Positions 1 to 5,741 are shown, numbered from the stretch's first letter. The stretch: DNA of 6,993 nt from Candidatus Saccharimonadota bacterium (GCA_028289095.1 JAQGGY010000012.1:1-6993), one strand, 5' to 3'. Numbers and translations are program-made. The notes: generated from the sequence alone by a model not told the origin.

Positions 1-173
1 CCGTAATTAGTAGGTTTTGCAAAAATTGCCGGGTCAACACGGTCAAGTTGCATAACCGCAAGGTCACGGTTCCATTCAATTTTATGTGAACTTCCCGCGG
101 GAATTTCAACGACAACATTAATGATGCCGCCATCAACGTCACCAGGATTAAGAATCTTATTAAAATCAGCCAT
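1..173 (-). CDS. ppa: Inorganic pyrophosphatase, family I (5' part only)
   Basis: This enzyme hydrolyses cytoplasmic pyrophosphate to phosphate and so pulls nucleic acid, protein and lipid synthesis forward. Only the first 57 residues are visible; the gene runs off the left edge. The start is ATG at 173, preceded by a strong Shine-Dalgarno sequence GGAGG (180-184) with 6 bases between. The translation contains the family I signature order: an EIPAGSSHKIEW stretch (residues 23-34) equivalent to the EIP..x..KYE motif, with the substrate-binding Lys31 and Glu33, then LDRV (43-46) with the conserved Asp-Arg, then NYG at the edge, matching the conserved P-x-NYG motif. The catalytic aspartates near residues 65-100 of the family lie outside the window. 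It is read divergently from the phosphodiesterase gene at 304. The N-terminal sequence is of the type I associate with Saccharibacteria, from memory. The family assignment is secure; the completeness of the gene cannot be judged. Confidence 0.93.
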   Translation of the reverse strand, partial: MADFNKILNPGDVDGGIINVVVEIPAGSSHKIEWNRDLAVMQLDRVDPAIFAKPTNY

Positions 174-200
174 TACTTGCCTCCGTTATTTACTGTTACT

Positions 201-229
201 ATTGTACTACGAAACGAGAGTCGTGCGAA
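201..229 (-). promoter_or_regulatory. Probable sigma-70-type promoter of ppa
   Basis: On the minus strand a -35 TTCGCA (224-229, 4 of 6 to consensus) and a -10 TACAAT (201-206, 5 of 6) are separated by exactly 17 bases. The predicted start of transcription is near 194, giving a leader of about 20 bases that contains the GGAGG site. The -35 lies in the loop of the inverted repeat at 208-239. This is a motif match only. Confidence 0.55.
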
Positions 230-239
230 CTCGTTCGTA
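208..239. repeat. Imperfect inverted repeat over the ppa promoter
   Basis: TACGAAACGAG (208-218) and CTCGTTCGTA (230-239) pair as ten base pairs with one bulged A, around an 11-base loop. A second, smaller palindrome, CGAAC-TC-GTTCG, sits at 226-237. The structure covers the -35 region of the ppa promoter and reaches the edge of its -10. Its place suggests an operator rather than a terminator, because there is no T-tract on either side and no upstream gene reads into it. No regulator can be named. Confidence 0.5.
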
Positions 240-262
240 TGACCGAGTGAGGATGTATAACA

Positions 263-292
263 ATGTCATTATTGTACCAAATTTGTTATACT
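263..292 (+). promoter_or_regulatory. Extended -10 promoter of the phosphodiesterase gene
   Basis: A -10 TATACT (287-292) carries the upstream TG of an extended -10 (284-285). A partial -35 ATGTCA (263-268, 4 of 6) lies 18 bases upstream. Transcription would start near 299, only about five bases before the ATG at 304, so the mRNA would be nearly leaderless. Confidence 0.55.
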
Positions 293-303
293 AACGAGTA
301 ATT

Positions 304-1005
304 ATGTTAGTTATTGGTCATCGCGGGGCAGCTGGTATTGCACCAGAAAATACCCTTGAATCCCTGCGCGCTGGTGTTGACGCAGGTGCTGATATGCTCG
401 AGTTCGATATTCACCTTACGAAGGATCACGTCCCCGTCCTCACACATGACAATAACCTACTACGGACCCACCGCAAGCGCGCGTTCGTTCATAACCTGAC
501 ATTTAAACAGCTTAAAGAGTTAACTGCCGAGAGCCCAAATCCTATCATTTCACTAGAAGACGTATTAGATGAATTTTATGGTGAAATACTACTTAACATC
601 GAAATCAAGCAGCGCGGCATGGCAAAACATGTCATTAAACTATTAAAAAAGAAATATATTAAACGTTCGGGTGACTGGGACTTATTCGTTTTTTCTTCAT
701 TCCTTGCTGGCGAACTGCTAAATGTTCGAAAATTAACCAAACGTGCACACTTATGGCTGCTTCATAAACGCAACCCTTTCATTTTTATCGCCTTCGCCCG
801 TCGCATGCAGTTAGACGGTGTTGGGTTTCACCGTTTGTATATCAATGATTTTGCGCTCGCAATTGCTAAAAAAACAAAGCTCTTTACGTACGCATATACT
901 GTAAATCGCCCAGCTGGTGCAAAACAGCTGAGCGATCGTGGGCTGGATGGTGTCGTATCCGATTATCCAGCAAAGGTCCTGCAAGGACTTAAAGAATCCC
1001 GTTAA
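304..1005 (+). CDS. Glycerophosphodiester phosphodiesterase
   Basis: The enzyme cleaves glycerophosphodiesters, the deacylated remains of phospholipids, to glycerol 3-phosphate and an alcohol. There is no signal peptide or membrane segment, so it should be cytoplasmic. The whole 233-residue protein is one GDPD TIM barrel. Visible family motifs are HRG at 6-8 (catalytic His6), PENT at 14-17, the metal ligands in LEFDIHLTKD (Glu33, Asp35), the second catalytic histidine in LTHD (His48), NIEIK at 98-102 (Glu100), SSF at 131-133, and DGVVSDYP near the end (215-222). The usual tryptophan of the WTVN motif is tyrosine here (Tyr198), a mild substitution. The protein is at the short end for the family. 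The ATG at 304 is forced: an in-frame TAA lies at 292-294 and HRG begins five residues later. No convincing Shine-Dalgarno sequence precedes it. Its stop is four bases from that of the convergent trxB. The exact substrate, and whether it acts like UgpQ in scavenging lipid from a host, is not shown. Confidence 0.93.
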   Translation: MLVIGHRGAAGIAPENTLESLRAGVDAGADMLEFDIHLTKDHVPVLTHDNNLLRTHRKRAFVHNLTFKQLKELTAESPNPIISLEDVLDEFYGEILLNIEIKQRGMAKHVIKLLKKKYIKRSGDWDLFVFSSFLAGELLNVRKLTKRAHLWLLHKRNPFIFIAFARRMQLDGVGFHRLYINDFALAIAKKTKLFTYAYTVNRPAGAKQLSDRGLDGVVSDYPAKVLQGLKESR

Positions 1006-1009
1006 GTAT

Positions 1010-1951
1010 TTAGGCGACGAGCTTTTGTCCGTCGATATATTCACGAATCGATAATGCAGCTGTTGCGCCTTCACCAACTGCGCTAGCAATTTGCATTGTC
1101 GCACCACTGCGTACATCACCGCTTGCAAACACACCTGGCATGTTTGTCGATAAGTGCCTATCTGTCTTAACCAAACCTTGTTCATCTAATTCAATAGCGC
1201 TACCTTTTAGAAAACCAGTGTTAGGTTTTAGGCCAACGAATACAAATACGCCGTCAGTTTCGATTTCTGCAGACGCGCCGTCTTTAATAATCTTTACTGA
1301 CGTAACCTTGCCATCAGTCGCCACGATTTCTTCGGTTGTCGTGTTTAAATGAACGGTAAGCTTACCTTCATCGACGAATTTTTGCAGTTCATGCTGTAAC
1401 ACCTCACTCGCCTTCACAGTGCTGCGTACTAACAAATCAATATGCGTCGTAAAACGAGTTAAAAAGATGGCTTCCTGTACAGCTGAATTGCCACCACCAA
1501 CAACGACCAATCGCTTTTCGCGGTAAAACGCGCCATCACATGTTGCACAATAGTGTACACCACGGCCGTAATACTCTAATTCACCTGGTACGCCGATTTT
1601 ATTATAATCACTGCCAGTAGCAATCAATACGGTCTTTGCTTTTACTTCGGCACCGTCGACGATCAATGTTTTAACATCGCCGTCGTCACGAATGGCAGAT
1701 ACGTCACCAAAGTCGATAACCGCGCCAAATCGTTCTGCTTGTTTCTGCAGCTGTTCGGCAAGTGTCATTCCGGCGATACCGTCTGGAAAGCCGGGATAAT
1801 TATCGACCTGATCTGTGATTGCAGCAAGGCCGCCAATTACACCTTTTTCATATAATACCGTCTCGATATCTTCACGCGTTGTATACACTGCAGCGGCTAA
1901 TGCACTAGGGCCAGCACCAACCATAACGACATCATGGATTTTTTCGGCCAT
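1010..1951 (-). CDS. trxB: Thioredoxin reductase (FAD-dependent)
   Basis: This flavoenzyme passes electrons from a reduced donor through FAD and a redox-active disulfide to thioredoxin in the cytoplasm. It has 313 residues, the normal bacterial length. In order: FAD-binding GAGPSA (12-17), LIATGS (109-114), the disulfide CATC (135-138) followed by DG as in all low-molecular-weight thioredoxin reductases, a second dinucleotide motif GGGNSA (152-157), and the C-terminal FAD motif GVFASGDV with GEG. The NADPH-selecting HRRxxxR motif is absent: LLVRSTVKAS stands in that place (173-182), and GGGNSA replaces GGGDSA. Preference for NADPH is therefore doubtful. The ATG at 1951 is one base after the stop of the FKBP gene (TAG-C-ATG). 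The nearest purine-rich site, AAAGG, is 12 bases upstream, so translation is probably coupled. No separate promoter is seen. An AhpF identity is excluded by the lack of its N-terminal domain. Confidence 0.93.
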   Translation of the reverse strand: MAEKIHDVVMVGAGPSALAAAVYTTREDIETVLYEKGVIGGLAAITDQVDNYPGFPDGIAGMTLAEQLQKQAERFGAVIDFGDVSAIRDDGDVKTLIVDGAEVKAKTVLIATGSDYNKIGVPGELEYYGRGVHYCATCDGAFYREKRLVVVGGGNSAVQEAIFLTRFTTHIDLLVRSTVKASEVLQHELQKFVDEGKLTVHLNTTTEEIVATDGKVTSVKIIKDGASAEIETDGVFVFVGLKPNTGFLKGSAIELDEQGLVKTDRHLSTNMPGVFASGDVRSGATMQIASAVGEGATAALSIREYIDGQKLVA

Positions 1952-1952
1952 G

Positions 1953-2528
1953 CTAGCTTTCTGCCTTTGTAATACTATTAATAGTCAAAATAAAGATCAA
2001 CGGACTGTTAGCGGGGATGATGCCTGACGCTTGACTACCGTATGCTTTTCCAGCAGGGATAGTTAGTTTGATAGTCGAGCCAACTTTTTCGCCCTTCAGG
2101 CCTTCTGTCCAGCCAGTGATAACGCCGTTAAGTGGCAGATCAATCGGCGTGTTTGTGCCACTTCTTTTTGAGCTATCAAAAATTTTACCACTAGATAACC
2201 AGCCGAAATAGCTGACATTGATAGAATCTGTTTCTTTGACTACTTCACCAGACCCTTGAACTAGGACCTCTTTTTTAAGTTCAGTAACGCTTGCTGCGTC
2301 AAATGCAGCTGGCGCATATCCGTCCAATGGTTCAGCAGCTTTCGCGCGCTCCTCAGCCATCGCTTGCTGCTCTTGCTGTGCCGTTGCCTGTCGCTTTGCA
2401 AGTTCTACTTGATCTTTTTCTTGGTTAGCAGGTGCTATCATCATAGCAATAAATCCGCCCAATGTTCCTACTAGCATAACGCCAGCGATAACCCATATTC
2501 CTATTCGTTGACTATTTGAAGTGGCCAT
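1953..2528 (-). CDS. Membrane-anchored FKBP-type peptidyl-prolyl isomerase
   Basis: The protein catalyses cis-trans isomerisation at proline, here most likely to help exported proteins fold outside the membrane. The 191 residues comprise a single N-terminal membrane helix (about 9-32), an Ala/Gln/Glu/Lys-rich segment likely to be helical or coiled-coil (36-66), a short linker, and one complete FKBP domain (about 88-187). Core and ligand-pocket residues are retained: Tyr107, FDSS at 117-120, VITGW at 136-140, the IPAGKAYG strand at 157-164, and the IPANSPLIFIL end (171-181). There is no lipobox cysteine, so the helix itself is the anchor. An in-frame TTG at 2537 would add three residues, but AGGGAG (2540-2545) is only two bases from it. 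It lies 11 bases from the ATG at 2528, so I chose the ATG. It is the first gene of an operon with trxB, with a gap of one base. The outward topology is inferred from the anchor. Confidence 0.9.
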   Translation of the reverse strand: MATSNSQRIGIWVIAGVMLVGTLGGFIAMMIAPANQEKDQVELAKRQATAQQEQQAMAEERAKAAEPLDGYAPAAFDAASVTELKKEVLVQGSGEVVKETDSINVSYFGWLSSGKIFDSSKRSGTNTPIDLPLNGVITGWTEGLKGEKVGSTIKLTIPAGKAYGSQASGIIPANSPLIFILTINSITKAES

Positions 2529-2570
2529 AATTAACAAGACTCCCTATCTTTCTTCGTGTAATTACTCCTC

Positions 2571-2599
2571 ATTATACACGTAATGGCAGTGCGACTCAA
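2571..2599 (-). promoter_or_regulatory. Promoter of the FKBP-trxB operon
   Basis: On the minus strand a -35 TTGAGT (2594-2599, 4 of 6) and a perfect -10 TATAAT (2571-2576) are separated by 17 bases, the best promoter match in the window. The predicted start is near 2564, leaving a leader of about 36 bases with the AGGGAG site. A 6-bp inverted repeat, CGTGTA at 2555-2560 and TACACG at 2575-2580, brackets the -10 and the start site and could be an operator. Confidence 0.75.
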
Positions 2600-2623
2600 A
2601 CCGCTTTCTCCCTCAACGACGTA

Positions 2624-4450
2624 CTATTCGGCACTAATTTCGTAATTTTTCAGTTTCTTTTTTGCGGCTTCGGTCGTGCCCATTTGCAACTGCAGCAACT
2701 GAGCGTATATACCATCCGTATGAGCTAATTCAGACGGCGTACCGACTTCATCGATAGTCCCGTTTTTGATCGTCACGATTTTATCAACATGCGCAATTGT
2801 ACTCAGCCTGTGAGCAATGATTAACGTCGTGCGACCTTTCATCAGGCGGTCTAACGCCTCTTGCACCAAATGCTCCGCCCGACTATCAAGACTACTGGTT
2901 GCTTCATCTAGAATCAAAATTGGCGCGTCCTTTAGGATTGCACGGGCAATCGCGATACGCTGCTTTTGTCCACCCGATAACTTAATGCCACGCTCGCCAA
3001 TTTCACTATCATAACCATTGTCTAACTTCTGGATAAAGCTATGTGCATTTGCAGCTTTAGCAGCGGCGACAACCTGTTCATGATTTGCGCGTGGATGCGC
3101 ATAAGCAATATTTTCACGAATTATTCCACTGAAAAGCGCCGGGTCTTGAAATACAGTTGCAATTTGACTGCGCAAACTATTTTGCGTGACATCGTTGATA
3201 TTGTTGCCGTCTATCGTAATTGCCCCCGATTGCGGCTCGTACAATCGCATTAGCAGATTCGCTAGTGTCGTTTTTCCTTCGCCGCTTTCGCCAACTAGCG
3301 CAACTTTTTCACCTGGGCTAATAACAAATGAAACCTTTTTTAAAATAGCGTGATCATGGTTATAGCCAAAATAAACATCTTTATATTCAATGCGTCCTGC
3401 AGTTACATTGATATTATGCGCCTGCGGCTTATCTTGAATTTCTGGTGCTAGTTCCATAGCAACAACAAAGTCCTTTGCACCCGTAATAGCGCGCTGGAAC
3501 TGATCGACAATAAAACTCATACTAAATAGAGGTAATCGCAAGGCATTGATCAAGGTAATCAATAGTACCATTTCACCAATCGTAAATTTTTGTTCAACAG
3601 TTTGAACGAATATAAATGCAAATATCAAAAAGAATATAACCGACAGCACAACACCACGCACCACGTCCATCGTGTGCCAATATTTTGATTGTTCACGGGT
3701 CAGCACAACTGTCTTGTGGTAGCGTTTACGAAAATGACGGTGCTCTAGCCTTTCCTGAATGTAGCTTTTAACAACTTTAATCTGCGTGACGACTTCGGCA
3801 AAACGACCACTCGCGATATCGGTTTCAAGGTTCTTTTCAGTCTGTAGTCTCTGCCATTTTTTACTCGATAACGCGGTCAACCATAAAAATAGCGGATAGA
3901 TAATAACGATCAAAACTGCCAACTCCCAACTGTAAAACCACACAATAGCAACGGTTATAAACGTCGTTAACAGCATCTGGAAAAAGTTATTTGCAAACAT
4001 GTTCAAGAAGTTTGAGACTTCTGTAATGGCGCGGTTTAACCGATTAATAATAGTACCGGTCAATTCGCCATCATAATAACTTTGCGGCAATTTTAATAGG
4101 TGTTCATAATAGCGTGTTGAAAGCTGAGATTTCAACTTGACACTCATAATATCGCCCAGGTAACCACCATAATTACGAATGAGTGTATTGGCGATGTCAA
4201 AGCCAAATAGTGCCACGGCAAGCCATAGCGCACCTGTTACATCAGCACGCCCACCGCGTACGACGTCAACCATCAAATTCGTTGCCGATGCTAAAATAAA
4301 CGGAATAGCGATGCCAGTTAATGCAACTAATATCGATGATACTGTCACCCCAATATAATACGGCCAGAGATTTTTTGCGAACTGAAGTGTTTTAATAATA
4401 ATATACATTCCTCTAATTATACACGTGCATGGGTAGATAGATGCATTCAT
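2624..4450 (-). CDS. ABC exporter half-transporter (permease fused to ATPase)
   Basis: This is a complete type IV (MsbA-like) ABC exporter half-transporter that should work as a homodimer, using ATP to move an unidentified substrate outward, possibly a lipid, peptide or drug. With 608 residues from the ATG at 4450, six membrane helices lie at about 31-56, 73-94, 153-174, 175-196, 263-285 and 291-314. The nucleotide-binding domain is intact: A-loop Tyr363, Walker A GESGEGKT at 387-394 (Lys393), Q-loop Gln435, signature LSGGQ at 491-495, Walker B ILILDE with catalytic Glu516, SSLD, and the switch histidine His547. A basic C-terminal tail follows. Two starts compete. The ATG at 4450 has AAAGG eight bases upstream and a promoter at 4483-4491. 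The ATG at 4408 gives 594 residues and a more usual N-terminus (MYIIIKTLQF), and follows a TATAAT at 4416-4421. I kept the longer start for its Shine-Dalgarno spacing; the choice is open. No partner subunit adjoins it. Confidence 0.92.
   Translation of the reverse strand: MNASIYPCTCIIRGMYIIIKTLQFAKNLWPYYIGVTVSSILVALTGIAIPFILASATNLMVDVVRGGRADVTGALWLAVALFGFDIANTLIRNYGGYLGDIMSVKLKSQLSTRYYEHLLKLPQSYYDGELTGTIINRLNRAITEVSNFLNMFANNFFQMLLTTFITVAIVWFYSWELAVLIVIIYPLFLWLTALSSKKWQRLQTEKNLETDIASGRFAEVVTQIKVVKSYIQERLEHRHFRKRYHKTVVLTREQSKYWHTMDVVRGVVLSVIFFLIFAFIFVQTVEQKFTIGEMVLLITLINALRLPLFSMSFIVDQFQRAITGAKDFVVAMELAPEIQDKPQAHNINVTAGRIEYKDVYFGYNHDHAILKKVSFVISPGEKVALVGESGEGKTTLANLLMRLYEPQSGAITIDGNNINDVTQNSLRSQIATVFQDPALFSGIIRENIAYAHPRANHEQVVAAAKAANAHSFIQKLDNGYDSEIGERGIKLSGGQKQRIAIARAILKDAPILILDEATSSLDSRAEHLVQEALDRLMKGRTTLIIAHRLSTIAHVDKIVTIKNGTIDEVGTPSELAHTDGIYAQLLQLQMGTTEAAKKKLKNYEISAE
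4416..4425 (-). promoter_or_regulatory. Possible proximal promoter of the ABC gene
   Basis: CGTGTATAAT on the minus strand is identical over ten bases to the -10 region of the FKBP promoter, and AGAGGA follows it as GAGGA does there. It would start transcription near 4409, right at the ATG at 4408, giving a leaderless message. No good -35 lies 16-18 bases upstream, and the site falls inside the longer version of the reading frame. Confidence 0.35.
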
Positions 4451-4461
4451 AACGCTTACCT

Positions 4462-4490
4462 TTGACTTACGCGACGTAATACCTTATAAC
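4462..4490 (+). promoter_or_regulatory. Promoter of the membrane-protein gene
   Basis: A -35 TTGACT (4462-4467, 5 of 6) and a -10 TATAAC (4485-4490, 5 of 6) have the ideal 17-base spacing. The predicted start is near 4497, giving a leader of about 70 bases before the GTG at 4567. The leader begins just before the hairpin at 4506-4527. The -10 overlaps the minus-strand -10 of the ABC gene. Confidence 0.7.
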
Positions 4491-4491
4491 A
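4483..4491 (-). promoter_or_regulatory. Distal extended -10 promoter of the ABC gene
   Basis: On the minus strand TGTTATAAG gives a -10 TATAAG (4483-4488) with the TGn extension. Transcription would start near 4476, about 26 bases before the ATG at 4450 and upstream of its AAAGG site (4459-4463). No -35 at proper spacing is visible, which is usual for extended -10 promoters. Confidence 0.45.
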
Positions 4492-4505
4492 GCTGATAGA
4501 TCTTA

Positions 4506-4527
4506 TTCATTGCAACCGTGCAGTGAA
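4506..4527 (+). promoter_or_regulatory. Hairpin in the 5' leader of the membrane-protein gene
   Basis: TTCATTGCA (4506-4514) pairs with TGCAGTGAA (4519-4527) through eight Watson-Crick pairs and one G-T wobble around an ACCG tetraloop. Three further pairs are possible beyond an internal mismatch (4500-4502 with 4531-4533). It starts about ten bases after the predicted transcription start. No T-tract follows, so it is not a terminator. It could stabilise the mRNA or bind a protein, as DNA or as RNA. Confidence 0.5.
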
Positions 4528-4540
4528 AGTGATAGTTCTT

Positions 4541-4563
4541 TTACCCTTCGAAGGAAGTGAACC
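4541..4563 (+). repeat. Left copy of a short imperfect direct repeat
   Basis: TTACCCTTCGAAGGAAGTGA followed by ACC resembles the stretch at 5742-5761 just beyond the same gene, with small gaps. The copy here includes the 10-bp palindrome CCTTCGAAGG (4545-4554) and the AAGGA Shine-Dalgarno sequence. It may mark an old insertion, or may be chance. Confidence 0.25.
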
Positions 4564-4566
4564 AAT

Positions 4567-5739
4567 GTGAAAAAACTCTTGGACACATACCAAGGCAAGT
4601 TTGGAGCCATCAAAAAAGAACGGATAATCGCCTACCTCCTGGTGGGAGCAGGTTTTCTGAGTATCGTGGCTGCAATTTGGTGGGGACTAAGTGTCGCAAC
4701 GGACATATGGCGCTTTATCATGATTCTTGTACTTGCAGTAATGACGATTACTTGCGTGGTGCTGTGGGTGCGAGGTCGACGAAACGTAATCGGAAAAATG
4801 CCGAAGGGTTTCGCCATTCCCCGGATCCAGCATGAAGCAACTACCGCAAAGCGTCCGAACACGGCGCCCATACCGATAGTTGCCGAACGAGCGCACGTAA
4901 ATAACGTTCGAAACGTACCCCAACCTACTCATGCCGAAGAAGAACCGAATGAATTACCGTCAGTAGAGATCAGCGCATTTGCTCGAAAGCGAATCGCCGA
5001 AGAAAACAATATCAATGTTACTCATGGTACGTTTGAATTGCGCAAGTCAGCAAAGTCACTCTTTATTCAATATCCCAAAAGGATACCATTTGTAAAAAAA
5101 GAAGTTCAACGAAAAGATCGTAAAACCGGTAAAATGGTGGACGTGAAAATCATGAAACGCCCACCACCAAGTACAATCTACAGAGAGCTGCTGCTGATAA
5201 TCGTTTCACTCGGCATACTGCTACTGCCTGTACTACTAGGTATCGTAACGCTACCAGATTGGGCGCCAAAATGGGCAACTGAATTAACTGTGGCATTCAA
5301 AAGTTCGCAAACCGCCCCGCTCATAATTCTTGCAGCTGGCTGTATTTTTATGTTGTATGCCCTAGGCATGTTCTACAAAAAATGCGCCTACTGGCATTTT
5401 TGGCGGGCAGTCTTGCTACCACCTGGCCCTCAAACGAGCAGACACGGCTTTCTTGTTGTCATTGATATGCCACCATTTTTGGGAGGCGGTGCGCCGCTGA
5501 TTGACTTAAAAAGAGTCAATAGGTGCTACATTGCAACTGGTGTGTCAGAACGTGACGAAAAAGGCTTCGGTGGCCTTGTGATGAAAATACTACGTATACG
5601 TTGGATGATCATCGATATTCCTGGCGACAAAGATTCAGACGTCAACTTGATGGGGCCACTAAAGCTTGTTGATGCCGCCCCGGCATCAAAAATCATCAAG
5701 AGACTAAGTGCCTCCGCCAACACGCGAGACAACGAATAA
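4567..5739 (+). CDS. Four-helix membrane protein with large cytoplasmic linker, family not recognised
   Basis: I do not recognise this 390-residue protein. It starts with a basic tail, then a pair of membrane helices (about 20-43 and 47-68), a long hydrophilic linker (70-205), a second pair (206-228 and 249-269), and a C-terminal soluble domain of about 115 residues. The basic N-terminus suggests both pairs are hairpins, with linker and C-terminal domain in the cytoplasm. The linker is rich in Pro and Ala up to about 130 and then strongly basic (KEVQRKDRKTGK near 178-189). The C-terminal domain alternates short hydrophobic strands with turns (FLVVIDMP, LIDLKRVNRCYIA, IRWMIIDIPG) and ends in a helix. 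This resembles bacterial PH-like domains of YdbT type, but only by shape. The start is GTG, with AAGGA 11 bases upstream; the ATG two bases earlier meets TGA at once. It stands alone on the plus strand between two minus-strand genes, with its own promoter and terminator. Confidence 0.85.
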   Translation: MKKLLDTYQGKFGAIKKERIIAYLLVGAGFLSIVAAIWWGLSVATDIWRFIMILVLAVMTITCVVLWVRGRRNVIGKMPKGFAIPRIQHEATTAKRPNTAPIPIVAERAHVNNVRNVPQPTHAEEEPNELPSVEISAFARKRIAEENNINVTHGTFELRKSAKSLFIQYPKRIPFVKKEVQRKDRKTGKMVDVKIMKRPPPSTIYRELLLIIVSLGILLLPVLLGIVTLPDWAPKWATELTVAFKSSQTAPLIILAAGCIFMLYALGMFYKKCAYWHFWRAVLLPPGPQTSRHGFLVVIDMPPFLGGGAPLIDLKRVNRCYIATGVSERDEKGFGGLVMKILRIRWMIIDIPGDKDSDVNLMGPLKLVDAAPASKIIKRLSASANTRDNE

Positions 5740-5741
5740 CA

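Noticed and set aside
92..103. Perfect 12-bp palindrome TTCCCGCGGGAA
   Set aside because: It lies inside the conserved EIPAGS coding stretch of ppa, so the codons explain it. There is no second copy or flanking signal.
910..929. CAGCTG...CAGCTG inverted repeat near the 3' end of the phosphodiesterase gene, as a possible terminator
   Set aside because: The stem is only six pairs, lies well inside the coding sequence and has no T-tract on either strand.
1010..1951. trxB as AhpF or a ferredoxin-NADP reductase
   Set aside because: The 313-residue length, the CATC disulfide followed by DG, and the lack of extra domains fit thioredoxin reductase. Only the donor specificity is in doubt.
2531..2572. 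Possible 13-codon leader peptide (ATG AGG ... TGT TAA) just before the FKBP gene
   Set aside because: Its ATG overlaps the -10 hexamer and would lie upstream of the predicted transcription start, so it should not be in the mRNA.
4565..4570. ATG-TGA start-stop pair overlapping the GTG start of the membrane-protein gene
   Set aside because: Minimal start-stop elements can regulate translation, but AATGTGA arises easily by chance and nothing else here supports a role. The GTG frame is clearly the coding one.
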